A stretch of DNA of 64,000 bases from NCBI RefSeq assembly GCF_009857745.1, contig NZ_WWEN01000003.1, positions 62,001 through 126,000 on the forward strand. The letters are read 5' to 3'. The notes below the pieces were generated by a model. It was not told the origin of the DNA, did no database searches, and saw only the letters and a list, made by a program, of their open reading frames with translations. Shown here one piece after another: positions 1 to 8,483 of this stretch. The position numbers and the translations under genes were made by a program. Each line of letters opens with the position of its first letter. The first letter of the stretch is position 1. Origin of the DNA: Thalassovita mangrovi (GTDB lineage: Bacteria; Pseudomonadota; Alphaproteobacteria; Rhodobacterales; Rhodobacteraceae).

Positions 1-396
1 CGCCACGAGGTCGATGGTGATCCCCGGCAGGGCTTCGCGGATATCGGCGACAATGCCGGGCAGGTAATTCAGCGCGGTGACTTCGCTGGCGGTGATCCGC
101 ACCGTGCCGCTGGTGCCCGCATCGCGCCCCGCCACCGCCATGGCGATTTCGCGCATCGCCTCCTGCATGCGGCGGGCGGCGGGCAGGATCGCCTGCCCCG
201 CCTCGGTCAGGTCGAAGCCGCGCGGCTGCCGGACCAGCAGCGACACGCCCAGATCGGTTTCCATCTGCTTGATCTGGCGCCCCAGCGTCGGCTGGCTCAG
301 CCCCAACTGCCGCGCCGCCGCCGATAGCGACCCCCGTTCGGCCACGGCAAGGAAACTGCGCACCAGCGCCCAGTCGGTTTGATCGAGATTTGCCAT
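1..396 (-). CDS. LysR-family transcriptional regulator (N-terminal part, runs off window)
   Basis: Reading leftward from an ATG at 396, the first 60 or so residues form a LysR winged helix with the motif SLSAAARQLGLSQPTLGRQI. The effector-binding domain begins near residue 95 (GTVRITASEVTALNYLPGI) and continues past the window edge, so only 132 codons are visible. The gene diverges from an NAD(P)-dependent epimerase-like gene starting at 505. That is the usual LysR arrangement, so the neighbour is a likely target. A small inverted repeat ATTCA/TGAAT (395-408) overlaps the start codon. The family is clear; the inducer is unknown. Confidence 0.9.
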   Translation of the reverse strand, partial: MANLDQTDWALVRSFLAVAERGSLSAAARQLGLSQPTLGRQIKQMETDLGVSLLVRQPRGFDLTEAGQAILPAARRMQEAMREIAMAVAGRDAGTSGTVRITASEVTALNYLPGIVADIREALPGITIDLVA

Positions 397-504
397 TCAC
401 AAATGAATACACAACCTTCTGTTTCAGGCAATAGGCATTCAAAACAGAACGGCATATTTCAGTGGCAGAAAATTCAGACAAGCAATTCAGAAAGGAACAG
501 ATCA

Positions 505-1407
505 ATGCAACAGACAGTCCTGATCCTGGGTGCCAACGGCCGTTTCGGCAGCAACGCCGCCCAGGCCTTCGCCGCCGCCGGATGGCAGGTGCGCAAATTC
601 GACCGCAGCCGCGACCGGCTGGAACAGGCGGCGCGCGGCGCCGATGTGATCGTCAACGCCTGGAACCCGCCCTATCACCATTGGGCCAAGGAAATCCCGG
701 CGCTGCACGCAAGGGTGCGCCGGGCCGCTTTGGAAAACGACGCGACGGTGATCATCCCCGGCAATGTCTATGTCTTCGGCCCCGATGCGCCCTTCCGCTG
801 GACAAGCGACACGCCGCATCTGGCGACCAACCCTCTGGGCAAGCTGCGGATCGATATGGAAAACGCCTATCGCCGCGACGGGGTGCGCACCATCGTGCTG
901 CGCTCGGGCGATTACATCGACACCTCGGCCTCGGGTAACTGGTTCGACATGCTGATGGGCAAGCACCTGTCCAAGGGCAAATTCTACTATCCCGGCCGCG
1001 CCGACATTCCCCATGCCTGGGGTTACCTGCCCGATGTGGCGCGGGCGGCGGTGATGCTGTCGGAAAAGCGCGATCAGCTGAAGCGGTTCGAAGACGTGCC
1101 GTTTCCCGGCTACACCCTGACCGGTCAGGAACTGGTGGCGGCGATTTCCAAGGTGTCCGGCCGCGACATCAAGCTGAAGAAAATGCTCTGGTGGCCGATG
1201 AATTTCGCCCGGCCTTTCGCGCCGGTGCTGAACGGGATCTTCGAAATGCGCTACCTGTGGAACCTGCCGCACCGCCTTGACGGGGAACGGTTCAACGCCC
1301 TGCTGCCGGATTTCCAGCCCACCCCGATGGAAGAGGCGCTGGCCCGGGGCATCGCGCCGCTGATGCCCGATGCCGCATCGCCCAAGCCGCGCCGCGCCGC
1401 CGCCTGA
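505..1407 (+). CDS. NAD(P)-dependent epimerase/dehydratase-like (SDR) protein
   Basis: A 300-aa protein that opens with a Rossmann dinucleotide loop, LILGANGRFGSNAA (about residues 5-18), as in atypical/extended short-chain dehydrogenases of the NAD-dependent epimerase family. I chose the ATG at 505 because it follows an AAAGGAAC ribosome-binding site and puts the Rossmann strand at the N-terminus. An in-frame ATG at 379 would add 42 unconvincing residues. No classical YxxxK motif is obvious, so the activity could be reductase, epimerase or regulatory NmrA-like. It is divergent from the LysR gene and probably controlled by it. The substrate is unknown. Confidence 0.8.
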   Translation: MQQTVLILGANGRFGSNAAQAFAAAGWQVRKFDRSRDRLEQAARGADVIVNAWNPPYHHWAKEIPALHARVRRAALENDATVIIPGNVYVFGPDAPFRWTSDTPHLATNPLGKLRIDMENAYRRDGVRTIVLRSGDYIDTSASGNWFDMLMGKHLSKGKFYYPGRADIPHAWGYLPDVARAAVMLSEKRDQLKRFEDVPFPGYTLTGQELVAAISKVSGRDIKLKKMLWWPMNFARPFAPVLNGIFEMRYLWNLPHRLDGERFNALLPDFQPTPMEEALARGIAPLMPDAASPKPRRAAA

Positions 1408-1410
1408 GCG

Positions 1411-2553
1411 CTAGTCGGGCAGGGCCAGGTCGACCCAGACCAGCCGGTGCCGGCTGGCCGCCTCGGCCACCGGCGCGAAGGGATCGCCGGGGGCGGGCCA
1501 CAGAACGCCCGCCCCCAGCACCTTCAGGTCGGCCGAGGGCAGGACGTAATCCACCCGCATCGGGCCGGTCGCCTCCCAGGCGACCGTCGCGGCGTGATGG
1601 GTGTCGGACAGCGGCAGAGGATCGCTCAGGCGCGGATCGCCCAGCAGCGCCCTGATCGCCGCTTTCCGCCCTTCGCCCCGTTCGGGATCGGCATTCGCAT
1701 CGCCTGCCAGAACGAAGGCCCCTGTCACCGCCCCACCCAGATCGCCATCCAGATAGGCCCGCCACAGGCGCAGCTCGTCGGCGTTGCGGAACCCGTTGCG
1801 ATCCTCCGGCCCGTCGAAAACCGGCGGCGTCGCGTGGAAGGTCAGCAACGTGATCCGCCGCCCCGAGGGCAGAACCACCGGCACCACCCAATGCCCGATC
1901 GAGCTGAGCCGTTGCACCCTCGCGGCCTCAACGCTCAGCACGCCCTCGGCCTTCGGCCCCTCGGCCCGCGCCAGATCGGCCCAGAGCAGCCCCGACAGAT
2001 CGCGCACCCCGTCGTGGTCGATGGGAAAGCGCGACAACACCGCCATGCCGCCCTGCCCGGAAAACAGCCCATATCCCTGCGCATCACGCGGCCCGCCGAT
2101 CCGCCCGTCGCCATCCAGGTCGATGCCGCTTTGCCAGCCGCTATTGGGCCGCAGGGTGAAAACATGGGGATACTCCAGCCCCGCCGCTGCGACCGCCTTG
2201 CGCAGCTCGGATAACGCGGCGCCGCCGTGATCGTAATCGATCCCCTGCAACGCCACGACATCGGCCCCGGCGCGGGCCAGCACCCGGGCCATCGCCCGCA
2301 CCTGTTCATCGCCCCTGACGATATCGCGCAGCAGCAGGCCCGGGCCTTTCCGGCTCAGCTCGGTATTGAAACTGGCGATGCGCAGGGTTTCGGCCCAACC
2401 GGCCGATCCCGCGACAACCAGCGAAAGCAGAAGGATCAGGCGATATGCACCTTGGATTCGGCATAGGCGCGGCGGCGCTTTTCGCCGATCATGTCGGCGA
2501 CGCGCCCCAGGGCGATCCCGCGCAGCATCATCAGGCTTGGCAAACAGGCCCAT
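1411..2553 (-). CDS. endonuclease/exonuclease/phosphatase-family protein, probably exported
   Basis: The C-terminal 320 residues carry the EEP fold: RIASFNTEL (first metal strand), VVALQGIDYDHGG, FHATPPVF, LAGDANADP and a final STRHRLVWVDLALP-type segment (here ASRHRLVWVDLAL). It belongs to a metal-dependent phosphoesterase family; the substrate is unknown. A hydrophobic stretch LILLLSLVVAGSAGWA looks like a signal peptide. The only ATG in frame is at 2553, giving 380 aa and a 118-bp overlap with the upstream membrane-protein gene. A CTG at 2439, overlapping that gene's TGA and preceded by AAGGTG, would put the signal peptide at the N-terminus. The start is therefore uncertain. Confidence 0.8.
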   Translation of the reverse strand: MGLFAKPDDAARDRPGARRRHDRRKAPPRLCRIQGAYRLILLLSLVVAGSAGWAETLRIASFNTELSRKGPGLLLRDIVRGDEQVRAMARVLARAGADVVALQGIDYDHGGAALSELRKAVAAAGLEYPHVFTLRPNSGWQSGIDLDGDGRIGGPRDAQGYGLFSGQGGMAVLSRFPIDHDGVRDLSGLLWADLARAEGPKAEGVLSVEAARVQRLSSIGHWVVPVVLPSGRRITLLTFHATPPVFDGPEDRNGFRNADELRLWRAYLDGDLGGAVTGAFVLAGDANADPERGEGRKAAIRALLGDPRLSDPLPLSDTHHAATVAWEATGPMRVDYVLPSADLKVLGAGVLWPAPGDPFAPVAEAASRHRLVWVDLALPD

Positions 2554-3263
2554 ATCGTCACCGACCAGATCAGTGCATGCGGCTCAGACAGGATATCCAG
2601 GCTCATCGAACCCCAGATTCCCTTGATCACCGCCGGGATCAAGAATGGCAAAATGAAACCTAACATAACGTTAAGCCGGGCATCCCGCGTCAGCCGGGTC
2701 AGCACATCGCCCTGGGTCGGGTCGAACATCGGCAGGTTGATCCAGACGTTGAAGCCGCCATTGCCGCGCGGCCAGTTGCCCAGATGCACGGCGGCAAAGA
2801 AGAACAGCACCGCCATCGCGGAAATCGCATAGGCCATCGCCGCGGTCATCCGCAGCGTGCTGACCAGCGCCGCCGGCGTCTCGGGCGGCAGCGTCAGCAG
2901 CGCCAGCCGGATCGGCGAATAGGGGAAATCCATCAGGTTGCCGAGAATCCGCGCAAACGCGGTCAGTACCAGCGAAATCTGCGTCGGATAGGCTTCGGCC
3001 CGCAGGATCATCGCCAGGATGAAGACCACGATCAGGACGGTGGTGAAGCGCAGCCGGTTGAACGGCGCGGCATAGCGGAATTCGATCACCGATGGGTATT
3101 CCGCGATATATTCGAAGAAGATCATCGCACCGGCGAGGATCGCCACCAGAACGACCAAAGCCGAGGCATCGCCCGCCGTGCCCGGCAACAGCATGGACGG
3201 CATAGCGATAAGAAACGCTACAAGGAATGCACGGCTAGCCGCGCGTGCCACATGTTCGATCAC
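2436..3263 (-). CDS. conserved polytopic inner-membrane protein of unknown function
   Basis: A 275-aa protein with about six or seven hydrophobic segments (for example VVLVAILAGAMIFFEYIAEY and VLIVVFILAMILRA) and a short basic C-terminus (GEKRRRAYAESKVHIA). I chose a GTG start at 3263, preceded by AAGGGA, because upstream in-frame residues look non-coding and overlap the leuD terminator region. I recognise no catalytic or transport signature. It lies on the same strand as the EEP gene downstream, and the pair is probably cotranscribed; the leuCD terminator separates it from leuD. Function unknown. Confidence 0.65.
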   Translation of the reverse strand: MIEHVARAASRAFLVAFLIAMPSMLLPGTAGDASALVVLVAILAGAMIFFEYIAEYPSVIEFRYAAPFNRLRFTTVLIVVFILAMILRAEAYPTQISLVLTAFARILGNLMDFPYSPIRLALLTLPPETPAALVSTLRMTAAMAYAISAMAVLFFFAAVHLGNWPRGNGGFNVWINLPMFDPTQGDVLTRLTRDARLNVMLGFILPFLIPAVIKGIWGSMSLDILSEPHALIWSVTIWACLPSLMMLRGIALGRVADMIGEKRRRAYAESKVHIA

Positions 3264-3550
3264 TGCCCGATCCCTTAATCTTGGCCGGATGCAATTCTTT
3301 GCCGCATCCTGGTTCCAATTCGATCCCGCACGTTGGCGGACTGCCTCATTCTTGCCCCAATCCTGCCTTGTTTCGAAATTTGCCTCAAGATGGGATGATT
3401 GAAATCGCTGCAATCTCCACGCCTTACCGGGGGAAGTGGTGCCGGTTTGCATCATTGCGGCGGCCACAATTGGGGTTTTACGGCATATTTTGGGGCTGGA
3501 TTGGACCGAAGCCATAGGCGGGGAAGCGGGGCACAGCCCGCCCCTAAACA

Positions 3551-3576
3551 AAAAAGCCGCCCCGAAGGGCGGCTTT
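3551..3576 (-). terminator. Rho-independent terminator of leuCD
   Basis: The arms AAAGCCGCCC (3553-3562) and GGGCGGCTTT (3567-3576) pair perfectly around a 4-nt loop. On the minus strand the hairpin is followed by TTTTTTGTTT. It sits about 20 bases past the leuD stop. Confidence 0.9.
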
Positions 3577-3598
3577 CTCAAAGGGTGTTCTCAAAGGA

Positions 3599-4204
3599 TC
3601 AGACCCAGGGGCGTTCGGTTGCCATCTTGTCTTCGAAGGACTTGATCGCACCGGCCTTTTCCATCGTCAGGCCGATGTCATCGAGCCCGTTCAGCAGGCA
3701 ATGCTTCTTGAACGCATCCACTTCGAACTTGATCACTTCGCCGTCCGAGGTGGTGATTTCCTGCGCTTCCAGATCGACGGTCATCCGGGCGTTCGATCCC
3801 TTCTCCGCGTCCTTCATCAGCAGATCGACCTGTTCCTGCGGCAGCGCGATCGGCAGGATGCCGTTCTTGAAGCAGTTGTTGAAGAAGATGTCGGCGAAGC
3901 TGGTCGAGATCACGCATTTGATGCCGAAATCGGCGATCGCCCAGGGCGCGTGTTCGCGCGAGCTGCCGCAGCCGAAATTGTCGCCCGCCACCAGGATCTG
4001 GGTGTCGCGATATTGCGGCTTGTTCAGCACGAAATCGGGGTTTTCGTTGCCTTCGCGATCATAGCGCATTTCGTCGAACAGGTTCACGCCCAGCCCGGAC
4101 CGCTTGATGGTCTTCAGGAACTGCTTGGGGATGATCATGTCGGTGTCGATATTGACCAGCGGCAGGGGCGCCGCGATACCGGTGAGTTTTTCAAACTTTT
4201 CCAT
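3599..4204 (-). CDS. leuD: 3-isopropylmalate dehydratase small subunit
   Basis: A 201-aa swivel-domain subunit of isopropylmalate isomerase, which with LeuC converts 2-isopropylmalate to 3-isopropylmalate in leucine synthesis. Family signatures are [15 protein letters not shown] near the N-terminus, [14 protein letters not shown] (about residues 76-89) and [16 protein letters not shown]. Length is normal for the bacterial subunit. It begins 12 nt after leuC and is translated from an ATG at 4204. A strong terminator follows. Confidence 0.97.
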   Translation of the reverse strand: MEKFEKLTGIAAPLPLVNIDTDMIIPKQFLKTIKRSGLGVNLFDEMRYDREGNENPDFVLNKPQYRDTQILVAGDNFGCGSSREHAPWAIADFGIKCVISTSFADIFFNNCFKNGILPIALPQEQVDLLMKDAEKGSNARMTVDLEAQEITTSDGEVIKFEVDAFKKHCLLNGLDDIGLTMEKAGAIKSFEDKMATERPWV

Positions 4205-4216
4205 ATCTTCGGCTCC

Positions 4217-5641
4217 TCAGGCGTCTTCCAGTTCCATCAGCTCGCGCACGTCGGTCAGGTGACCGGTCACCCCGGCGGCCGCGGCCATGGCCGGGCTCAT
4301 CAGGTGAGTACGGCCCTTGTAGCCCTGACGCCCCTCGAAGTTGCGGTTCGAGGTCGAGGCGCAGCGTTCTTCCGGCGCCAGCTGGTCGGGGTTCATCGCC
4401 AGGCACATGGAACAACCGGCCATGCGCCATTCCAGACCCGCATCGGTGAAGACCTTGTCCAGGCCTTCTTCCTCGGCCTGCGCCTTCACCAGGCCCGAAC
4501 CCGGCACCACGATGCCGCGCACGCCCGGGGCCAGCTTGCGGCCCTTCAGCACTTCGGCAGCGGCGCGCAGATCCTCGATCCGGCCATTGGTGCAGGACCC
4601 GATGAAGACCGCGTCGATCTTGATATCGGTGAGCTTCTCGCCCACTTCCAGCCCCATGTATTCGATGGCGCGCTTGGCCGCGTCCACCTTGCCGCCGGTG
4701 AAATCCTCGGGCGCGGGCACGTTGGCCGAAATCGGCAGCACGTCCTCGGGCGAGGTGCCCCAGGTGACGACCGGTTCGATGTCTTCGCCCTTCAGCGTGA
4801 CCACCTTGTCGAAATGCGCGCCCTCATCGGTGTAGAGCGTTTTCCAATAGGCCAGCGCCTGTTCCCAGGCAGCGCCTTTCGGCGCGTGCGGGCGGCCCTT
4901 GACGTATTCAAAGGTGGTTTCGTCCGGCGCGATCAGACCGGCGCGCGCGCCGCCTTCGATCGCCATGTTGCAGACGGTCATCCGGCCTTCCATCGACATG
5001 TCGCGGATCACCTGGCCGGTGTATTCGATGACATAGCCGGTACCGCCGGCGGTGCCGGTGGCGCCGATGATGGCCAGCGTCACGTCCTTCGGGGTCACGC
5101 CCGGCTTCAGCTTGCCGGTGATTTCCACCTTCATGTTCTTGGATTTCTTCTGGATCAGCGTCTGGGTGGCCAGCACGTGTTCCACTTCCGAGGTGCCGAT
5201 GCCGTGCGCCAGCGCACCAAAGGCACCGTGGGTCGCGGTGTGGCTGTCGCCGCAAACAACGGTCATGCCCGGCAGGGTCCAGCCCTGTTCCGGCCCGACG
5301 ATATGCACGATGCCCTGACGGACGTCGGTCACCGGGTAATAGTTGATGCCGAATTCCTTGGCGTTCTTGTCCAGCGCGGCAACCTGCACGCGGCTGTCCT
5401 CGGTCATCTGCTCGGGGTTTTCGCGGCCCGGCGTGGTCGGCACGTTGTGGTCCGGCACGGCGATGGTCTTGTCCGGCGCGTGCACCGGACGATGCGCCAT
5501 GCGCAGGCCCTCGAAGGCCTGCGGGCTGGTGACTTCGTGCACCAGGTGGCGGTCGATATACAGAAGGCAGGTGCCGTCTTCGGACTGGTCGGCGACATGC
5601 GCATCCCAGATCTTGTCATAGAGTGTCTTCGGGGCGGTCAT
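4217..5641 (-). CDS. leuC: 3-isopropylmalate dehydratase large subunit
   Basis: A 474-aa aconitase-superfamily protein. The [4Fe-4S] ligands are visible in IGSCTNGR and [10 protein letters not shown]; other family blocks are [16 protein letters not shown] and [20 protein letters not shown]. It forms isopropylmalate isomerase with LeuD. The start is the ATG at 5641, just behind GGGAGAGGACC; upstream in-frame codons back to 5764 look non-coding. It is divergent from the MscS gene across a 232-bp spacer. I see no leader-peptide attenuator rich in Leu codons in that spacer. Confidence 0.97.
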   Translation of the reverse strand: MTAPKTLYDKIWDAHVADQSEDGTCLLYIDRHLVHEVTSPQAFEGLRMAHRPVHAPDKTIAVPDHNVPTTPGRENPEQMTEDSRVQVAALDKNAKEFGINYYPVTDVRQGIVHIVGPEQGWTLPGMTVVCGDSHTATHGAFGALAHGIGTSEVEHVLATQTLIQKKSKNMKVEITGKLKPGVTPKDVTLAIIGATGTAGGTGYVIEYTGQVIRDMSMEGRMTVCNMAIEGGARAGLIAPDETTFEYVKGRPHAPKGAAWEQALAYWKTLYTDEGAHFDKVVTLKGEDIEPVVTWGTSPEDVLPISANVPAPEDFTGGKVDAAKRAIEYMGLEVGEKLTDIKIDAVFIGSCTNGRIEDLRAAAEVLKGRKLAPGVRGIVVPGSGLVKAQAEEEGLDKVFTDAGLEWRMAGCSMCLAMNPDQLAPEERCASTSNRNFEGRQGYKGRTHLMSPAMAAAAGVTGHLTDVRELMELEDA

Positions 5642-5813
5642 GGTCCTCTCCCGTGGATTGTCTTGGATGAATTCAGGGTGTGACAGAGATGGGCGCGCCT
5701 TATAGGCGGGCCAGAACAGTATGCGTGGCGCCGAAGAACCTCCAGGGCAGGCGCGCGCGATCATCCATGTCGAAAATCCGTTTCATGCTTGGGCAAATAG
5801 CGCCTCTGCCCGA

Positions 5814-5840
5814 GTCTTACAAGTGTCTTACAAGTGTCTT
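5814..5840. repeat. 11-bp tandem direct repeat between leuC and the mscS-like gene
   Basis: The unit GTCTTACAAGT occurs twice in tandem (5814-5824 and 5825-5835), followed by a partial GTCTT. The period is one helical turn, so it could be a stacked operator in the divergent spacer, or simple slippage. No regulator is assigned. Confidence 0.6.
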
Positions 5841-5873
5841 GCCGGATCGCGCGCCCCATGCCACCCTGCTTGC

Positions 5874-7211
5874 ATGGACCAGACCCAGGCCGACACCGCC
5901 CTGCCGCAAAGCACCGAGGAACTGGCGCTCGGGCTGTGGGCTGATGCCGAGCGTTTCATTTCCAGCCTGCTGCGCCCCTGGAGCGCCTATCAGATTCTCA
6001 TCGCGCTCGGCCTGTTCCTGGCCGCCCACCTGCTGCAAAAACTGATCGGGCCGAAGCTGCACGACTGGATGCGCAGCAAGGGGCACTGGCCCAACTGGCG
6101 GCTGCGCATCCTGGTGGTTCTGCACCGGCGGCTGCGGCTGATCCTGTTCGTGGCGCTGATCTGGCCCACGGTCTGGATCATGCGCGACCGCACCTGGCCC
6201 AGCCGGTCCTACATGCTGGGCATCCTGGCGCAACTGGCCTTCGCCTGGCTGGTGATCGCGGTGCTGACCCGGCTAATCGTCAATCCCTTCCTGCGCCAGG
6301 TGGTGCGCTATGCCGGCTGGATCTGGGTCACCCTGTCGATCCTCGGCCTGACCGAGGACACCCGCCTGCTGCTCGACAGCGCCGCGATAGACATCGGCGG
6401 CACCCACCTGTCGCTGTGGCTGCTGCTGCAGGCGGTGGCGGTGCTGACGGCGCTGTTCACCCTGGCCCGGGTCCTGTCGCGCGCCAGCGCCGACAGTATC
6501 CGCGGCAACAAGGATATCAGCCCCTCGATGCAGGTGCTGCTGATGAAGTTCCTGCAGGTGCTGCTGTACGGCGCGGCGGTGTTCATCGGGCTCAAGACGG
6601 TGGGGGTCGACCTGACCGGGCTGGCGTTTCTGTCCGGCGCCATCGGCGTCGGGCTTGGCTTCGGGCTGCAGAAGGTCGTGTCCAACCTGGTGTCGGGCGT
6701 CATCATCCTGATGGACAAGTCGATCAAGCCCGGCGACGTGATCTCACTCGGCCCCACCTTCGGCTGGATCGAGGCGCTCGGCGCGCGCTATGTCAGCGTG
6801 GTCACCCGCGACGGCAAGGAATTCCTGATCCCGAACGAGGACCTGATCACCGGGCAAGTGGTGAACTGGTCGCATTCCAACGATTACGTGCGGCTCGATA
6901 TCCATTTCGGCACCGCCTATAGCGACGATCCGCACCGGGTGCGCGAGATCGCGGTGGAGGCCGCCAAAAGCGTCGACCGGGTGCTGACGATCAAGCCGCC
7001 GGTCTGCCATATCGTGGGCTTCGGCGACAGTTCGGTCGATTACGTCCTGCGCTTCTGGATCGAGGACCCGACCGGCGGGCTGACCAATATCCGCGGCAAT
7101 GTCTTTCTGGCGCTGTGGGACGCGTTCAAGGAAAACGGCATTTCCATCCCCTTCCCGCAGCGCGAGGTCACCCTGCTGCCCGGATCGCAGGTCAGAACCG
7201 AAACCGAATGA
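5874..7211 (+). CDS. MscS-family mechanosensitive channel
   Basis: A 445-aa protein with several N-terminal transmembrane helices followed by the MscS pore helix and beta domain. The pore signature is the Gly/Ala-rich run around FLSGAIGVGLGFGLQKVVSN (about residues 250-269), then LMDKSIKPGDVI and IPNEDLITGQVVNWS. Such channels release solutes under hypo-osmotic shock. I chose the ATG at 5874 because it precedes the first credible residues; the ATG at 5721 would translate the repeat-containing spacer. No good ribosome-binding site is seen, so the start is moderately sure. Confidence 0.9.
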   Translation: MDQTQADTALPQSTEELALGLWADAERFISSLLRPWSAYQILIALGLFLAAHLLQKLIGPKLHDWMRSKGHWPNWRLRILVVLHRRLRLILFVALIWPTVWIMRDRTWPSRSYMLGILAQLAFAWLVIAVLTRLIVNPFLRQVVRYAGWIWVTLSILGLTEDTRLLLDSAAIDIGGTHLSLWLLLQAVAVLTALFTLARVLSRASADSIRGNKDISPSMQVLLMKFLQVLLYGAAVFIGLKTVGVDLTGLAFLSGAIGVGLGFGLQKVVSNLVSGVIILMDKSIKPGDVISLGPTFGWIEALGARYVSVVTRDGKEFLIPNEDLITGQVVNWSHSNDYVRLDIHFGTAYSDDPHRVREIAVEAAKSVDRVLTIKPPVCHIVGFGDSSVDYVLRFWIEDPTGGLTNIRGNVFLALWDAFKENGISIPFPQREVTLLPGSQVRTETE

Positions 7212-7240
7212 TCCCGGCCGGCGCCCGTGGCGAAGCGATT

Positions 7241-7371
7241 GGGGGCGCTGCCCCCAGACCCCCGAGGTATTTGAGCCAAGATGAAGCAAGAAAAGCTTGG
7301 TCGCTTCTCCTGTTTTTAAATATCCCCGCGCGGCAGGCCTCCCGAAAGAAAATGCTGCTGAGCATTTTCTT
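7241..7371. repeat. two head-to-head copies of a dispersed intergenic repeat
   Basis: Copy one (7241-7290) has GGGGGCGCTGCCCCC, then CCCGAGGTATTTGAGCCAAG and ATGAAG. An inverted, more diverged copy (about 7304-7371) ends in a perfect 11-bp hairpin, AAGAAAATGCT/AGCATTTTCTT (7346-7356 and 7361-7371). Other copies lie at 13043, 44063, 50104, 51695 and 61477. Confidence 0.7.
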
Positions 7372-7460
7372 GAGATATCAAGCGCGCCCGGCACGGGCGC
7401 ACAATCCGATCCGCCCGCGATCTTTGGCCGACCGGGATTGTCCCTTGAACCTGACATTGA

Positions 7461-7484
7461 GATTTATCATATGAAATGATAATC
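7461..7484. promoter_or_regulatory. imperfect palindrome upstream of rsfS, possible operator
   Basis: GATTTATCAT and ATGATAATC face each other across ATGAA in an AT-rich patch inside GC-rich DNA. It lies 51 bases before the mini-ORF that precedes rsfS, where a promoter would be expected. The binding protein is unknown; it does not match a full Fur consensus. Confidence 0.35.
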
Positions 7485-7535
7485 TGTATTTGTCTGGCGC
7501 CGGGACCTATCGCGGCGTGTGAAGCAAGGAGGACA

Positions 7536-7592
7536 ATGTCCTGTCTCTTAACCATGACGCGGCGGGTGCCGCCGAACTGGGGGCCGCTATGA
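7536..7592 (+). CDS. putative 18-codon leader peptide coupled to rsfS
   Basis: A strong AAGGAGGA site precedes ATG at 7536. The frame encodes MSCLLTMTRRVPPNWGPL and stops at TGA 7590-7592, which overlaps the rsfS ATG (7589-7591) as ATGA. rsfS has no good ribosome-binding site of its own, so ribosomes finishing this mini-ORF could reinitiate on rsfS. The peptide has adjacent prolines near its end (VPPNWGP). It is seen only from sequence; expression is unproven. Confidence 0.5.
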   Translation: MSCLLTMTRRVPPNWGPL

Positions 7593-7954
7593 CCCAGGCC
7601 CCCGCAAGCGTGACAAGCGAGCAGCTGCTTGCGCGCATCCTGAGCTCTCTCGAAGATGACAAGGCCGAAGACATCGTGCAGATCGACCTGCGCGGCAAGT
7701 CGTCGATCGGCGATTACATGGTCGTGTGTTCCGGCCGCTCGTCGCGCCAGGTGGCGGCAATCGCCGAAAAGCTGGTCGAACGGCTGAAGCAGGAATTTCA
7801 CCGCACCAGCCGGGTCGAGGGCAAGGATACCGGCGACTGGGTGCTGATCGATACCGGCGACGTGATCGTTCACATCTTCCGGCCTGAAGTGCGCGAGTTC
7901 TACCAGATCGAAAAGATGTGGCAGCCCGCCGGGGCGTCCCCCGCCCAGGCCTGA
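7589..7954 (+). CDS. rsfS: ribosome silencing factor RsfS (Iojap/YbeB family)
   Basis: A 121-aa protein with the Iojap signature: KAEDIVQIDLRGKSSIGDYM (residues 25-44), VCSGRSSRQVAAIAEKL, and DTGDWVLIDTGDVIVHIF leading into REFYQIEKMW. RsfS binds L14 (uL14) on the large subunit and blocks subunit joining when nutrients are scarce. It overlaps rlmH by one base (TGATG), a pairing common in bacteria. Its own start lacks a good SD and overlaps the stop of a mini-ORF, so translation is probably coupled. Confidence 0.95.
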   Translation: MTQAPASVTSEQLLARILSSLEDDKAEDIVQIDLRGKSSIGDYMVVCSGRSSRQVAAIAEKLVERLKQEFHRTSRVEGKDTGDWVLIDTGDVIVHIFRPEVREFYQIEKMWQPAGASPAQA

Positions 7955-8424
7955 TGCGGGTCCATATCTGCGCGGTGGGCCGGTTGCGCACCGGCCCGGA
8001 ACGCGCTTTGATCGACGATTACCTCACCCGCTTTGACCGCACCGGTCGCGGGTTGGGGCTGGGGCCTTTGACCATCCACGAAGTCGAAGACAAGAAGGGC
8101 GGCGGCATGGCCGCCGAGGCCGAGCTGCTGGAACGCGTCCTTCCCAAGGGCGCCGTCATCTGCACCATGGACGAACGCGGCAAGCTGATGAGCTCGCCCG
8201 ATTTCGCCGATAAGCTGGCGGGCTGGCGCGATGCCGGGCGGGGCGATCTGGCCTTCGTCATCGGCGGCGCCGACGGGATCGACCCGTCCCTGCGCGCCAA
8301 GGCGGATTTCTCGCTCTCCTTCGGCAAGATGGTCTGGCCGCACATGCTGGCGCGGGTGATGCTGAGCGAACAGCTCTACCGCGCCGCCTCGATCCTGGCG
8401 GGAAGCCCCTATCACCGGGTCTGA
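7954..8424 (+). CDS. rlmH: 23S rRNA (pseudouridine-1915-N3)-methyltransferase RlmH
   Basis: A 156-aa SPOUT methyltransferase, essentially the usual length. The SAM-binding knot is seen in DLAFVIGGADGIDPSLRAKA, and the C-terminus has SEQLYRAASILAGSPYHRV. It methylates pseudouridine 1915 in helix 69 of 23S rRNA, in assembled ribosomes. The start is the ATG overlapping the rsfS stop. It belongs to the conserved rsfS-rlmH-gpmI-envC-ctpA-rppH block. Confidence 0.95.
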   Translation: MRVHICAVGRLRTGPERALIDDYLTRFDRTGRGLGLGPLTIHEVEDKKGGGMAAEAELLERVLPKGAVICTMDERGKLMSSPDFADKLAGWRDAGRGDLAFVIGGADGIDPSLRAKADFSLSFGKMVWPHMLARVMLSEQLYRAASILAGSPYHRV

Positions 8425-8483
8425 ACGCTTGCCCCTTGCGGGCTGGCCCCTTAGATGGGGGATAACTTCACGAAGGGCCGATC

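Noticed and set aside
3701-5683. Long plus-strand frame (660 aa) opposite leuD and leuC
   Set aside because: It is the antisense shadow of two certain genes in GC-rich DNA; composition is His/Arg/Gly-rich and no family is visible.
7461-7484. Fur box
   Set aside because: The palindrome shares only part of the GATAATGATAATCATTATC pattern, and no iron gene is adjacent.
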